Below are positions 52,843-61,939 of a stretch of DNA of 64,000 bases, piece by piece. Origin of the DNA: Nioella sediminis (GTDB taxonomy: Bacteria > Pseudomonadota > Alphaproteobacteria > Rhodobacterales > Rhodobacteraceae); assembly GCF_001879695.1 (NCBI RefSeq), contig NZ_MNBL01000084.1, forward strand, positions 1 to 64,000, written 5' to 3'. Both the position numbers and the translations under genes were made by a program. Position 1 is the first letter of the stretch. The number at the start of each line of letters is the position of its first letter. Under the pieces are notes generated by a model. That model did not search any database and was not told where the DNA came from. It saw nothing but the letters and a program-made list of their open reading frames with translations.

Positions 52843-53331
52843 TCAGATCATTGGCCCGACCTTCAGCGGTTGATCGAACCAATGCTCCTCCAGGTTGTCG
52901 CCGGGGCCGATACGGTCGACCACGGCATAGAGCCCGCGTTCCCCAAGCGGGCAGAGAACTCCGTGCCAGACCCCGCGATGGAGGTTCACGGACTGGCGTT
53001 GACTGGTCACGAAAGCCTGGATGTTGACGGGCGTGCCGCCGTCATCCTCGGCCACGATTACGAGGAAAGGGGTTCCCGAGATGGGAATGAATGCCTGGCT
53101 TCCCAGAGGGTGACGCTCGACCAGCGCCACCTCGCAAGGCAGGTACCGCGCTTCGGCATCGAACAGGCTGATCCCTGCGCGGCCATCCGCGAAATCGAGT
53201 TGCGCCAGGTCATGGTGCCGCCCGCACATGCCTTGATTTATGATCTTGTCGGGCGCGTCCTTCAGCTCGATCACCTCCCCGAAGGGCGCGAAGGCGGCCT
53301 GTGTCAGGGGGCGAGGGGTCAGTAGGGTCAC
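52843..53331 (-). CDS. allA: Ureidoglycolate lyase
   Basis: 162 residues from a GTG at 53331 that overlaps the puuE-uraD stop (GTGA). It cleaves ureidoglycolate to glyoxylate and urea. Family motifs: LTQAAFAPFGEVIEL, NLHRGVWHGVLCPLG and the C-terminal NLEEHWF. The frame is open 17 residues further upstream, but those residues are not family-like. The urea produced would feed the adjacent urease. Confidence 0.93.
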   Translation of the reverse strand: MTLLTPRPLTQAAFAPFGEVIELKDAPDKIINQGMCGRHHDLAQLDFADGRAGISLFDAEARYLPCEVALVERHPLGSQAFIPISGTPFLVIVAEDDGGTPVNIQAFVTSQRQSVNLHRGVWHGVLCPLGERGLYAVVDRIGPGDNLEEHWFDQPLKVGPMI

Positions 53332-54740
53332 GGCAGAAGGTCCATCAGCCGGAATTCCGCGATGCGTTCGACCTGGCGGCACGCCTCGGCGAATTCGGTC
53401 TCGGTGTCATTGCCGATGCGGCGTTCGAAATTCGCGCGAATGCTGGCCTTGTCGTGGTCGCGCACCGCGATGATGAAGGGAAAGCCGTGCTTGTCCACGT
53501 AAGACGTGTTGAGCCGTGTGAAGACCTCGCGTTCCTCGTCGGTCAGCATGTTGAGCCCGGCGCCCGCCTGTTCCGAGGTCGATTCCGCCGTCAGCCTTCC
53601 TGCCGCCGCCAGTTTCCCGGCCAGATCGGGGTGGGCGCGCAGCACGCCGAGCCGTTCTTCACGGCTGGCGCTGCGGAAGGCACGGGCCAGCGCGTTGTGC
53701 ACACCGGCGGCGCAGTCATGGGCGGGGCCAAGTTCCAGCCCCCAAGCCCGTTCCGCGATCCAGGGGGAATGTTCGAAGATGCCGCCATAGGCCGCGACGA
53801 AGTCTTCGCGGCTCATTTGCGAGGGCAGGGGACGGTCCACCGGCGGGTGCTCCCGCGCCCAATGGTCGGCAATGTCGATGCGGCGGGCGAACCAGACGCC
53901 CTCATGCCCGGCGGCATAGTCGAGGAAGCGTTTCAGCGCCATCACCCGGCCCGGTCGGCCAATGAGGCGGCAGTGCAGCCCGATGGACAGCATCTTGGCC
54001 TGCCCCGCCTCGCCCTCGGCATAAAGCGCGTCGAAGCTGTCTTTCAGGTAGGCGAAGAACTGGTCGCCCGAGTTGAACCCCTGCGGCGTGGCAAAGCGCA
54101 TGTCGTTGCAGTCGAGCGTGTAGGGGATGATCAGCTGATCGCGGTCCGCAATCTTGACCCAATAGGGCAGGTCGTCGGCATAGGTGTCGGAGATGTAGTC
54201 CATCCCCGCCTCGGCGGCCAAGGCGATGGTGTTGACCGAACAGCGCCCCGTATACCAGCCGCGCGGACGCTCGCCCGTTACTTCCGTATGCAGGCGGATG
54301 GCCTCGGCGATCTGGGCGCGCTCCTCCTCCTCGGGCATGTCCTTGTGTTCGACCCATTTGAGCCCGTGACTGGCGATCTCCCACCCGGCCAGTTGCATGG
54401 CACGCACCTGTTCGGGGCTGCGGGCAAGGGCCGAGGCGACGCCATAGACGGTCAGCGGGATATTCATCGAGGTGAACAAACGGTGCAGCCGCCAGAACCC
54501 GGCGCGCGCGCCGTATTCATAGATCGATTCCATGTTCCAGTGCCGCTGGCCCGGCCATTGGGCGGCACCCACGATTTCCGATAGAAAGGCCTCGGACGCC
54601 GCATCGCCATGCAGGATGCAGTTCTCGCCGCCCTCTTCGTAGTTCAGCACGATCTGCACGGCGATCTTCGCGCCGCCCGGCCATTTCGGGTCCGGCGCGT
54701 CGGGGCCATGGCCGCGCATGTCTCTGATATAGCGTGTCAC
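53328..54740 (-). CDS. puuE: Fused allantoinase (PuuE-type) and OHCU decarboxylase (UraD)
   Basis: 470 residues joining two urate-pathway enzymes. Residues ~1-300 are the metal-independent, polysaccharide-deacetylase-like allantoinase PuuE (RDMRGHGPDAPDPKWPGGAK, VLNYEEGGENCILHGD, IASHGLKWVEH). Residues ~305-470 are 2-oxo-4-hydroxy-4-carboxy-5-ureidoimidazoline decarboxylase (LRAHPDLAGKLA, STSEQAGAGL). The GTG at 54740 gives the family start MTRYIRDM and has AAGGA upstream; an ATG at 54773 without a site is the alternative. The fusion links UraD output to allantoin hydrolysis. Confidence 0.93.
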   Translation of the reverse strand: MTRYIRDMRGHGPDAPDPKWPGGAKIAVQIVLNYEEGGENCILHGDAASEAFLSEIVGAAQWPGQRHWNMESIYEYGARAGFWRLHRLFTSMNIPLTVYGVASALARSPEQVRAMQLAGWEIASHGLKWVEHKDMPEEEERAQIAEAIRLHTEVTGERPRGWYTGRCSVNTIALAAEAGMDYISDTYADDLPYWVKIADRDQLIIPYTLDCNDMRFATPQGFNSGDQFFAYLKDSFDALYAEGEAGQAKMLSIGLHCRLIGRPGRVMALKRFLDYAAGHEGVWFARRIDIADHWAREHPPVDRPLPSQMSREDFVAAYGGIFEHSPWIAERAWGLELGPAHDCAAGVHNALARAFRSASREERLGVLRAHPDLAGKLAAAGRLTAESTSEQAGAGLNMLTDEEREVFTRLNTSYVDKHGFPFIIAVRDHDKASIRANFERRIGNDTETEFAEACRQVERIAEFRLMDLLP

Positions 54741-54889
54741 GGGGGGCTGTCCTTGTCGCGTTTTTGTTACCATATAATAGGGAATGCCTTTTGACTTTCT
54801 GGAGATTTTTGAAACTGCTGTTGTCGGAGCGGCAGTGCGCAGAGCGTCGCAACGCTGCATAAACAGGCGCAAGGACCAAGGAGAGGGCG

Positions 54890-55246
54890 ATGGCCGGATA
54901 TCTGACGACACATGTACTGGACACGGCGCGGGGCTGCCCCGCCGCGGGGCTGAAGATTGCGCTTTACTCGATCGACGGGGACGCCCCGACGTTGATGGTC
55001 GAGATGGTCACCAATGACGATGGCCGCACCGATAGCCCGATCCTGCCCCAAGAGAGCTTTGCGACCGGCATCTATGAGCTGGTGTTCTTTGCGGGCGACT
55101 ATCTGCGCGCATCGGGGCAGGGCGGAGATGAGCCGCTGTTCCTCGATCAGGTGCCGATCCGCTTCGGCATGTCGGACCCAGAGGCGCATTACCACGTGCC
55201 GCTCCTGCTCTCTCCCTTTGGGTTTTCCACCTATCGGGGAAGCTAG
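54890..55246 (+). CDS. hiuH: 5-hydroxyisourate hydrolase
   Basis: 118-residue transthyretin-like enzyme with an AAGGAGAGG site. [17 protein letters not shown] carries the N-terminal His; [18 protein letters not shown] holds the second His and the terminal YRGS that separates hydrolases from transthyretin. It hydrolyses hydroxyisourate made by PuuD, ahead of UraD. It is divergent from puuE-uraD with about 150 bp between, where I see no clear operator. Confidence 0.96.
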   Translation: MAGYLTTHVLDTARGCPAAGLKIALYSIDGDAPTLMVEMVTNDDGRTDSPILPQESFATGIYELVFFAGDYLRASGQGGDEPLFLDQVPIRFGMSDPEAHYHVPLLLSPFGFSTYRGS

Positions 55247-55253
55247 GCGGGGG

Positions 55254-55295
55254 AATGCCCTTGCAAGGGCATTGAAAGGATCTTCGAAGATCCTT
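55254..55295. repeat. Tandem palindrome block 3 (two palindromes)
   Basis: Two perfect 20-bp palindromes, 55254-55273 (core CTTGCAAG) and 55276-55295 (core CTTCGAAG), lie 8 bp after the hiuH stop and before the convergent LysR stop. Confidence 0.85.
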
Positions 55296-55306
55296 CCCCG
55301 CGCCCC

Positions 55307-56209
55307 TTACGGCAGTTCGCGCCTGATGTGATCTGACATGAAGTCGATCAGCAGGCGCGCCTTGGGGTCCTGCCGCTTGCGGTGCATGTAGAGACAGGCC
55401 ATCTGGATCGGCACCGGCGGCTCATTCTCCAGCACCGGCACTAGCGTTCCGGCAGCCAGGTGCTCGGCCACTTCGAAGACCGGCTTCAGCACGATCCCTT
55501 GTCCGGCCAGGGCCCATCCTGTCAGGACATCCCCGTCATCCGATTCGAACGGCCCCTTCACGGCAATCCGCCTGATCCCGTCGGGCGTTTGCAGCGGCCA
55601 CTGGAACTCCGGCGCACCGGGGTAGCGCAGGTTGAGGCAGTCATGTTTCCCCCCGATCAGATCGGCGCCGCTTCGGGGCATGCCCTTTCGCGCGACATAA
55701 TCCGGCGAGGCGCACAGCACCCTGGGGCAATCGGCAATCTTGCGGATGCGCAGCGTGCTGTCCTCGGGCACGCCCAGAAAGAAGGCCACGTCGAGCCCTT
55801 CCTTGGCCACGTCAAGCCGCCGGTCCGACAGGCGCAGGCGTATGTCGATAAGCGGGTACTTTTCCTTGAAGGCCGGCATCGCAGGCGCGACCAGCCGGCG
55901 CCCGACCCCAAGCGGCGCCGCGATATACAGCGTGCCGCGCGGGGTCTGCGTGACCTTGTTGATCTCGGCCTCGGCTTCCTCCACCGCTTCGAGGATCTTG
56001 CAAGCCCCGCGATAGAAGATCACCCCTTGTTCCGTCGGGTTCAGTTGCCGCGTCGTTCGCTGGAAAAGACGCACATTCAGGTGCTCTTCAAGCTGCGAGA
56101 TGCGAGACGAGGCCACCGCCGCCGAGATCCGCTGATCGCGCGCCGCTGCCGACATCGACCCGAGTTCGAACACCCGCACAAAGGTGCGCACATTGTCCAG
56201 ATAGGCCAT
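55307..56209 (-). CDS. LysR-family transcriptional regulator
   Basis: 300 residues. HTH: YLDNVRTFVRVFELGSMSAA, then QRISAAVASSRISQLEEHLN; CbnR-type effector domain with TLYIAAPLGVGRRLVAPAMP. It is divergent from puuD (starts 111 bp apart) with an inverted repeat between, so it most likely regulates urate oxidation. The HTH region is well conserved. Confidence 0.92.
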   Translation of the reverse strand: MAYLDNVRTFVRVFELGSMSAAARDQRISAAVASSRISQLEEHLNVRLFQRTTRQLNPTEQGVIFYRGACKILEAVEEAEAEINKVTQTPRGTLYIAAPLGVGRRLVAPAMPAFKEKYPLIDIRLRLSDRRLDVAKEGLDVAFFLGVPEDSTLRIRKIADCPRVLCASPDYVARKGMPRSGADLIGGKHDCLNLRYPGAPEFQWPLQTPDGIRRIAVKGPFESDDGDVLTGWALAGQGIVLKPVFEVAEHLAAGTLVPVLENEPPVPIQMACLYMHRKRQDPKARLLIDFMSDHIRRELP

Positions 56210-56239
56210 GTGAATTCGTAGCCTTTATTTGAAACAGAT

Positions 56240-56260
56240 CGGTAATTTCTTGCAATACCG
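56240..56260. promoter_or_regulatory. Inverted repeat in the LysR-puuD divergent gap
   Basis: CGGTA at 56240 and TACCG at 56256 are separated by 11 bp that contain the inner palindrome TTGCAA. It lies 31 bp upstream of the LysR start and 60 bp upstream of puuD, a plausible binding site for the regulator. Confidence 0.4.
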
Positions 56261-56319
56261 GCTAAACATGCGCTGCGATAGGTCTAAACTGGAATGAAAG
56301 AACCAAAAAGGGTACGGGG

Positions 56320-57576
56320 ATGCAGGATTTCCTGATCATGTGGGACTGGCTGGAGACCGCCGTTCGGTGGCTGCATGTCATCACGGCAATCGCCTGGATC
56401 GGATCGAGCTTCTACTTCATCGCGCTCGACCTTGGCCTGCGGCGCGAGGGTGACCTGCGCGGGGCCGATGGCGAGGAATGGCAGGTCCATGGCGGCGGGT
56501 TCTACCATATCCGCAAATACCTGGTGGCCCCCGAGGCGATGCCAGACCACCTGACCTGGTTCAAATGGGAAAGCTACTCCACATGGCTCTCCGGCGCGGC
56601 GCTTTTGATGCTGGTCTATTGGGCGGGGGCGGAGCTTTACCTGATTGACCCGGCCAAAGCGGATCTGAGCACCTGGCAGGGCATCCTGATCTCTGCCGCG
56701 TCGCTGACCATCGGGTGGCTGGTCTATGACTTCCTGTGCAAATCGCCGCTCGGCGAACAGCCCACGGTGCTGATGCTGCTGCTGTTCGTGCTGCTCGTCA
56801 TCATGGGCTATGGCTACAACCAGATCTTCACTGGCCGCGCTATGATGCTGCATCTGGGGGCCTTCACGGCCACGATCATGACGGCCAACGTCTTCTTCAT
56901 CATCATGCCCAATCAGCGCATCGTGGTGGCGGATCTGAAGGCGGGTCGTGCGCCCGACCCGAAATACGGCAAGATCGCCAAGCTGCGCTCGACCCACAAC
57001 AACTATCTGACCCTGCCCGTGGTCTTCCTGATGCTGTCCAACCACTACCCGCTGGCCTTTGCCACCGAGTATAACTGGATCATCGCGGCGCTTGTCTTCC
57101 TGATGGGGGTCACGATCCGGCACTTCTTCAACTCCATGCATGCGCGCAAGGGCATGCCCTGGTGGACCTGGGCGGTGACCGTGATCCTGTTCATCTGCAT
57201 CGCGTGGCTGTCGACGGCGGGCAGTGAGTACGACAGCTACGAGGAGAGCGAGGCGCGCGACCTGACGCATCGCGAGGAAATGCTGATGGCCGCCGATGGC
57301 TTCGAGGATGTGAGTTGGACGATCCCGGGCCGCTGCGCCATGTGCCATGCGCGCGAACCCTCCTGGCCCGGTATCCGGCAGGCCCCGCGTGGCATCGTGC
57401 TGGAAACGCCTGCCGACATCGCCCGTGCGGCGCGCGAAATCTACCTGCAGGCCGGTGTGACCGATGCGATGCCACCTGCGAATGTGTCCTATATGGAGGA
57501 AGAGGAACGCGCCCTCATTCGCCGCTGGTATCGTGCGGCGGGCGAGGATGTGCCCTTTGGGCTGGCGATGAACTGA
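56320..57576 (+). CDS. puuD: Membrane urate oxidase with cytochrome c domain
   Basis: 418 residues. The N-terminal ~310 are an eight-to-nine-helix DUF989-type membrane part (WDWLETAVRWLHVITAIAWI; STHNNYLTLPVVFLMLSNHY; GVTIRHFFNSMHARKG). The C-terminal periplasmic domain has a single heme motif CAMCHAREP and a distal Met in DAMPPANVSYM. This is the PuuD type of urate hydroxylase, which passes electrons to the respiratory chain rather than making peroxide. It supplies hydroxyisourate to HiuH. Confidence 0.95.
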   Translation: MQDFLIMWDWLETAVRWLHVITAIAWIGSSFYFIALDLGLRREGDLRGADGEEWQVHGGGFYHIRKYLVAPEAMPDHLTWFKWESYSTWLSGAALLMLVYWAGAELYLIDPAKADLSTWQGILISAASLTIGWLVYDFLCKSPLGEQPTVLMLLLFVLLVIMGYGYNQIFTGRAMMLHLGAFTATIMTANVFFIIMPNQRIVVADLKAGRAPDPKYGKIAKLRSTHNNYLTLPVVFLMLSNHYPLAFATEYNWIIAALVFLMGVTIRHFFNSMHARKGMPWWTWAVTVILFICIAWLSTAGSEYDSYEESEARDLTHREEMLMAADGFEDVSWTIPGRCAMCHAREPSWPGIRQAPRGIVLETPADIARAAREIYLQAGVTDAMPPANVSYMEEEERALIRRWYRAAGEDVPFGLAMN

Positions 57577-57624
57577 TCACCCGTTAAGGGGTTGGAAAGG
57601 CGGCTCTGCCAGTCTGGCAGGGCC

Positions 57625-58077
57625 ATGACCGATATTCCATCTCCTCCCGCCCCGTGGCCGCCCGATCAGGCGGCCCTGATCAGCGAAAGTTTTGCCCTGG
57701 CGCTTCCTGTGAAGGCGCGGCTCGCGGTGCGGGTCTACGAGCGCTTCTTCGAACTGGAACCGCAGACGCGTCATTTGTTCAGTGCCGACCTGGCCGGGCA
57801 GCGGGCCAAGATCATGCAGGCCCTGTCCTACACGGTGCGGGCCATGGGCTCTGATGCGGACCTGATCCGCCTGGCGGAGGGGCTCGCGCGCTCTCATGCC
57901 CGGTTCCATATCTCCGACACGCAGCTGCGCCACATGGCCAAGGCCATCCTGGGCGCGTTCAGCGACTGTCTGGGGGACGCGTTTACATCGGAGATGCAGG
58001 GCAGCTGGCAGGCTGCCTTCGACCAGTTCCTGCCGATGATTGCCGCTGCGCAGGCCCGGCTGGAGGCTGCGGGATAA
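57625..58077 (+). CDS. Single-domain globin
   Basis: 150 residues from the ATG at 57625. The globin fold is readable: SFALALPVKARLAVRVYERFF, LEPQTRHLFSADLAGQRAK, then ARSHARFHISDTQLRHMAKA with the proximal His, and FTSEMQGSWQAAFDQFL. It resembles single-domain bacterial haemoglobins. A hairpin (CTGCCA/TGGCAG, 57606-57620) covers the ribosome site GGCAGGG. It starts 48 bp after puuD and may be co-transcribed. Proposed roles (oxygen or nitric oxide handling) are inference. Confidence 0.85.
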   Translation: MTDIPSPPAPWPPDQAALISESFALALPVKARLAVRVYERFFELEPQTRHLFSADLAGQRAKIMQALSYTVRAMGSDADLIRLAEGLARSHARFHISDTQLRHMAKAILGAFSDCLGDAFTSEMQGSWQAAFDQFLPMIAAAQARLEAAG

Positions 58078-58080
58078 CTG

Positions 58081-58770
58081 TCAGAGAGCTGCTTCCGCAG
58101 CAGCCCGGATCGCGCGGATATTCTCGCCATAGACCTGCGGTTGCGCAACCGAGCCGCCCTTGAACACAGCCGATCCAGCAACCAGAACATCGGCCCCCGC
58201 CGCCGCCACAAGGGGGGCGGTTTCGGTCGTCACGCCACCGTCGATCTGGATATGGATCGGCCGGTCGCCGATCATCTGCCGCAGTCGGCGGGTCTTCTCG
58301 ACACCGGAGTGGATGAATTTCTGTCCGCCGAAGCCGGGGTTCACCGTCATGATCAGCACCATGTCGACGAGGTCGAGCACATGTTCGATGCTTTCGAGCG
58401 GGGTGCCGGGGTTGAGGCTGACACCGGCCATCTTACCCGTGGCCCTGATCGCCTGAAGGGTGCGATGGATATGCGGGCCCGCCTCCACATGGGCGGTGAT
58501 CATGTCGGCGCCCGCCTCGGCATAGGCCTCGATATAGGGATCGACCGGCGCGATCATCAGATGCACGTCCATGAAGGTTGTCACATGCGGGCGGAAGGCC
58601 TTCACGGCGGGCGGCCCGAAGGTGAGGTTCGGTACGAAATGCCCGTCCATCACATCCACATGGACCCAGTCGGCGCCCTGGTCCTCGATGGCACGGATCT
58701 CCTGGCCAAAATTCGCGAAATCGGCGGAAAGGATCGACGGGGCAATCTTGATGGAGCGGTCGAAAGGCAT
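58081..58770 (-). CDS. rpe: Ribulose-phosphate 3-epimerase
   Basis: 229 residues from the ATG at 58770 (GAGGA 7 bases upstream). TIM-barrel epimerase of the pentose phosphate and Calvin pathways: [51 protein letters not shown] and [20 protein letters not shown] with the metal His and Asp residues. It is convergent with the globin gene, leaving 3 bp between stops. Confidence 0.97.
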   Translation of the reverse strand: MPFDRSIKIAPSILSADFANFGQEIRAIEDQGADWVHVDVMDGHFVPNLTFGPPAVKAFRPHVTTFMDVHLMIAPVDPYIEAYAEAGADMITAHVEAGPHIHRTLQAIRATGKMAGVSLNPGTPLESIEHVLDLVDMVLIMTVNPGFGGQKFIHSGVEKTRRLRQMIGDRPIHIQIDGGVTTETAPLVAAAGADVLVAGSAVFKGGSVAQPQVYGENIRAIRAAAEAAL

Positions 58771-58837
58771 GGCGCAGTCCTCTTGCATGGGTTGGCGCGG
58801 GGTTAACGTCCGCTCGCGGTTTGATCAAGGGCGGGGG

Positions 58838-58903
58838 ACGGCTTTTCCAAAAGCCGTTGGAAGCGGTTTCGAAACCGCTTGTCACGGGCTTTGCAAAGCC
58901 CGT
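58838..58903. repeat. Tandem palindrome block 4 (three palindromes)
   Basis: Palindromes at 58838-58857 (9-bp arms, centre CC), 58861-58880 (20 bp perfect, core TTTCGAAA) and 58884-58903 (20 bp perfect, core TTTGCAAA). Unlike the other blocks, this one lies between two tandem minus-strand genes, after the aldehyde dehydrogenase stop and ahead of rpe. Confidence 0.85.
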
Positions 58904-58911
58904 CCCCGCGC

Positions 58912-60357
58912 CTAGCCGTGATGGGCCGCGACCGTTTTGAGCACGGAGAAGCCGTAAAGGGCCTCGAACCCCTTTTCGCGCCCATGGCCGGAATGACCCA
59001 CCCCGCCGAAGGGCAGTTCCACCCCGCCAGCGGCCCCGTAATTGTTGATAAAAACCTGCCCCGCGCGCAGCTTCTTCGCCATCCGCATGCAGCGCCCGCC
59101 ATCCTTGGACCAGACAGAGGCGACCAGCCCGTAGTCCGTGCCATTGGCAATCTCGACTGCATGATCCTCGTCGCGGAACGGGATGATCACCTGAACAGGC
59201 CCGAAGATCTCGTCCTGTGACAGGCTGTGATCCGGTCCCACGCCAGAGATCAGGGTGGGGGCAACGTAGTGACCGCCCGCCGGCGCGTCCTCGACGATGC
59301 GGCCCCGGCTGAGGATGTGGTTTTCATCCGTCATGGCGAGGAAGCTTTCCACGATCTCCTTCTGGCGTGCGGAAATCAGGGGCCCCACGTTCAGATCGGC
59401 CATCGCGGGCCCCACTTTCAGCCCGTCATAGGCTGCCGCCATATGGGTGCAGAGCTCATCATAGAGGCTCTCGTGCACCAGGATCCGCGAGGAGGCCGAG
59501 CAGGTCTGGCCCGCGTTCTGGATGCCTGCATTGACGAGGAAGGGCAGCGCTTTTTCCAGGTCCGCATCCTCGAACACCACCTGCGGGGACTTGCCGCCAA
59601 GCTCCAGCGTCACCGGCACGATGTTCTGCGCCGCCGCCGTCTGCACCAGCTTGCCCACACCGACGGAGCCGGTGAAGGACAGGTGCTTGACGCCCTTATG
59701 CGCGGTCAGGGCTGCGCCCGCTTCCTCGCCAAGGCCGGGCACCACATTGAGCGCCCCGTCAGGCAGCCCCGCCTGCCGCGCCAGATCCGCGAAGGCCAGC
59801 GCCGACAGGCAGGCCTCTTCCGCTGGTTTCAGCACGCAGGCATTGCCCATGGCCAGCGCCGCGCCAACAGACCGGCCGATGATCTGCATCGGGTAATTCC
59901 AGGGCACGATATGCCCCGTCACCCCGTGCGGTTCGCGCAGGGTGTAGACGGTAAAGCCGTTTTGGAAGGGGATCGTCTCGCCCATCAGCTTGTCGGCGGC
60001 GCCCCCGTAGAATTCCATGTAGCGCGCCAGCGCGATCGCGTCGTTCCGGGCCTGCGCCAAAGGCTTGCCCACGTCGGTGGCCTCGATCTCGGCCAGCTCC
60101 TCGACCTTCTGGGTGATGAGCCACGACAGCCGCATCAGGATGCGGCCCCGCTCGGCGGCGGTCAGCGCGCCCCATTCGCCCACCAGTGCGTCCTCCGCGG
60201 CGCTGACCGCGTTGTCGATATCTACCGCATTGCCCCGCGCGATACGGCCGATCTCCTCGCCGGTCGACGGGTTTTCCAAGGGCAGGGTCTCGCCGCTGGC
60301 GGGCAGGAACCAGCGGCCACCGATGAACACTTCTGCGGGGTCGAACCAGAGCTGCAT
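58912..60357 (-). CDS. Aldehyde dehydrogenase
   Basis: 481 residues from the ATG at 60357 (AAAGGA upstream). IVPWNYPMQIIGRSVGAALA, LSFTGSVGVGKLVQTAA, VTLELGGKSPQVV with the general-base Glu, and NAGQTCSASSRILV with the nucleophilic Cys. It lies 4 bp after the ABC ATPase gene, so it probably oxidises an aldehyde derived from the imported compound. It closely resembles betaine- and gamma-aminobutyraldehyde-type dehydrogenases, but the substrate is open. Confidence 0.95.
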   Translation of the reverse strand: MQLWFDPAEVFIGGRWFLPASGETLPLENPSTGEEIGRIARGNAVDIDNAVSAAEDALVGEWGALTAAERGRILMRLSWLITQKVEELAEIEATDVGKPLAQARNDAIALARYMEFYGGAADKLMGETIPFQNGFTVYTLREPHGVTGHIVPWNYPMQIIGRSVGAALAMGNACVLKPAEEACLSALAFADLARQAGLPDGALNVVPGLGEEAGAALTAHKGVKHLSFTGSVGVGKLVQTAAAQNIVPVTLELGGKSPQVVFEDADLEKALPFLVNAGIQNAGQTCSASSRILVHESLYDELCTHMAAAYDGLKVGPAMADLNVGPLISARQKEIVESFLAMTDENHILSRGRIVEDAPAGGHYVAPTLISGVGPDHSLSQDEIFGPVQVIIPFRDEDHAVEIANGTDYGLVASVWSKDGGRCMRMAKKLRAGQVFINNYGAAGGVELPFGGVGHSGHGREKGFEALYGFSVLKTVAAHHG

Positions 60358-60361
60358 GGGA

Positions 60362-61939
60362 TCAGTCCTTTCTTGCATAGTCGGGCAGGCGCGGCGCGGC
60401 GGCCAGAAGGGCCTGCGTGTAGGGATGCTCCGGGGCGTCGAAGACGGTATCTGTCGGGCCTTGCTCCACAATCTGCCCGGCCTGCATCACCATCACCCGG
60501 TCGGTGATCGCGCGCACCACGGTGAGATCGTGGGAGATGAACAGATAGCTCAGCCCCATCCGGTCCTGAAGATCGGCCAGCAGGTCCAGAATCTGGGCAC
60601 GCACGCGGACATCGAGGGCCGATACCGCCTCATCCAGCACCAGAATTTTCGGGTGCGTAATCAGCGCGCGGGCAATGGCGATGCGTTGGCGCTGGCCGCC
60701 TGAAAACTCGTGCGGATACTTGTCCATGTCGGAGGCTTGCAGTCCGACGGCCTCCAGAGCCTCGGCCACCTGGTCGCGGCGTTCCGTCCGAGAGGGTTTC
60801 TCGGACAGCAGGTGGTAGGGTTCGGCCACCAGATGCTCCACCGACCAGCGCGGGTTGAAGCTGCCATAGGGGTCCTGAAACACGACCTGAATGCCCGCGC
60901 GCATGGCGTGGGGCATCTGCGGAGAAACCGGGTTGCCTAGCGCCCGGATCTCGCCGCCCTGAATGGGGTCGAGGCCGAGGATGGCGCGGGTCAATGTCGA
61001 TTTCCCGCAGCCGGATTCGCCCACAAGCCCAAGGCTTTCGCCCTCTTGCAAAGCAAGGCTGACGCCGTTCACCGCGCGTAGCGGGGCGCCCCGGCGAAAC
61101 AGCCCGATGCGCGGGCCAGGGTAGTGGCGGTCGATCTCGGTGCCGGTGAGCAGGGGCGACCCTTCGGGTCGCGATCCTCTTGCGGGAACGTGGCCCGACG
61201 CTTCGAAGAGGGCGCGGGTATAGGCGTGGCGTTGCTGGCTCAGCACGTCGCGGGTCGCGCCTTGTTCGACGATCTCGCCTGTTTTCATCACCGCCACCTG
61301 GTCGGCCATGTCGGCCACGACGGCAAGGTCGTGGGTGATGAGAAGGAGCGCCATGTCTTCTTCGTCGACCAACCCGCGCAAGAGGTCGAGAATTTGGGCC
61401 TGCGTGGTGACATCAAGCGCCGTGGTGGGTTCGTCCGCGATCAGCAGGCGGGGGCGGAGCGCGATGGCGGTGGCGATGCAGACCCGCTGCCGCTGCCCGC
61501 CCGACAGCTCATGCGGGTAGCGGTCGAGCGCGATTTGCGGCAGGCCCACGCGGTCGAGCTTTTGCCGGGCGACATCGAGGGCATCGGCGCGGGTGGCGGC
61601 CCCGTGGATGCGCAGGGTCTCGGCCACCTGATCGCCGATGGTGCGCACGGGGTTCAGCGCCGTCATCGGTTCCTGGAAGATCATGCCCAGTTCATTACCG
61701 CGCAGGGCGCACATTTCGGCCTCGGGCCGGTCCAGCAGGTCGATCCCGTCAAGGCTGGCCCGCCCACTGGTCCGCGATCCGTCCGGCAGCAGCTGCATCA
61801 GCGCAAGCGCGGTCATCGACTTGCCCGATCCGCTTTCGCCGACCAGCCCGAAGGTGCGGCCCGGCTGCATGGCAAAGGACACGTCGCGCAGGATGGGCGT
61901 GCCGTGAATGTCGAGCGAGAGGCGGTCCACCTCGATCAT
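60362..61939 (-). CDS. Dipeptide/oligopeptide-type ABC transporter, fused double ATPase
   Basis: 525 residues carrying two ATPase modules. First: [29 protein letters not shown]. Second: [29 protein letters not shown]. Each ends with the oligopeptide-family tail ([22 protein letters not shown]). This is a DppDF or GsiA-like fusion. The ATG at 61939 overlaps the permease stop by 4 bp. The binding protein gene is not in the window. Confidence 0.94.
   Translation of the reverse strand: MIEVDRLSLDIHGTPILRDVSFAMQPGRTFGLVGESGSGKSMTALALMQLLPDGSRTSGRASLDGIDLLDRPEAEMCALRGNELGMIFQEPMTALNPVRTIGDQVAETLRIHGAATRADALDVARQKLDRVGLPQIALDRYPHELSGGQRQRVCIATAIALRPRLLIADEPTTALDVTTQAQILDLLRGLVDEEDMALLLITHDLAVVADMADQVAVMKTGEIVEQGATRDVLSQQRHAYTRALFEASGHVPARGSRPEGSPLLTGTEIDRHYPGPRIGLFRRGAPLRAVNGVSLALQEGESLGLVGESGCGKSTLTRAILGLDPIQGGEIRALGNPVSPQMPHAMRAGIQVVFQDPYGSFNPRWSVEHLVAEPYHLLSEKPSRTERRDQVAEALEAVGLQASDMDKYPHEFSGGQRQRIAIARALITHPKILVLDEAVSALDVRVRAQILDLLADLQDRMGLSYLFISHDLTVVRAITDRVMVMQAGQIVEQGPTDTVFDAPEHPYTQALLAAAPRLPDYARKD

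Noticed and set aside
58821-58828. TTGATCAA as an FNR-like site upstream of rpe
   Set aside because: The half-sites abut with no 4-base spacer, so it does not fit the FNR consensus.
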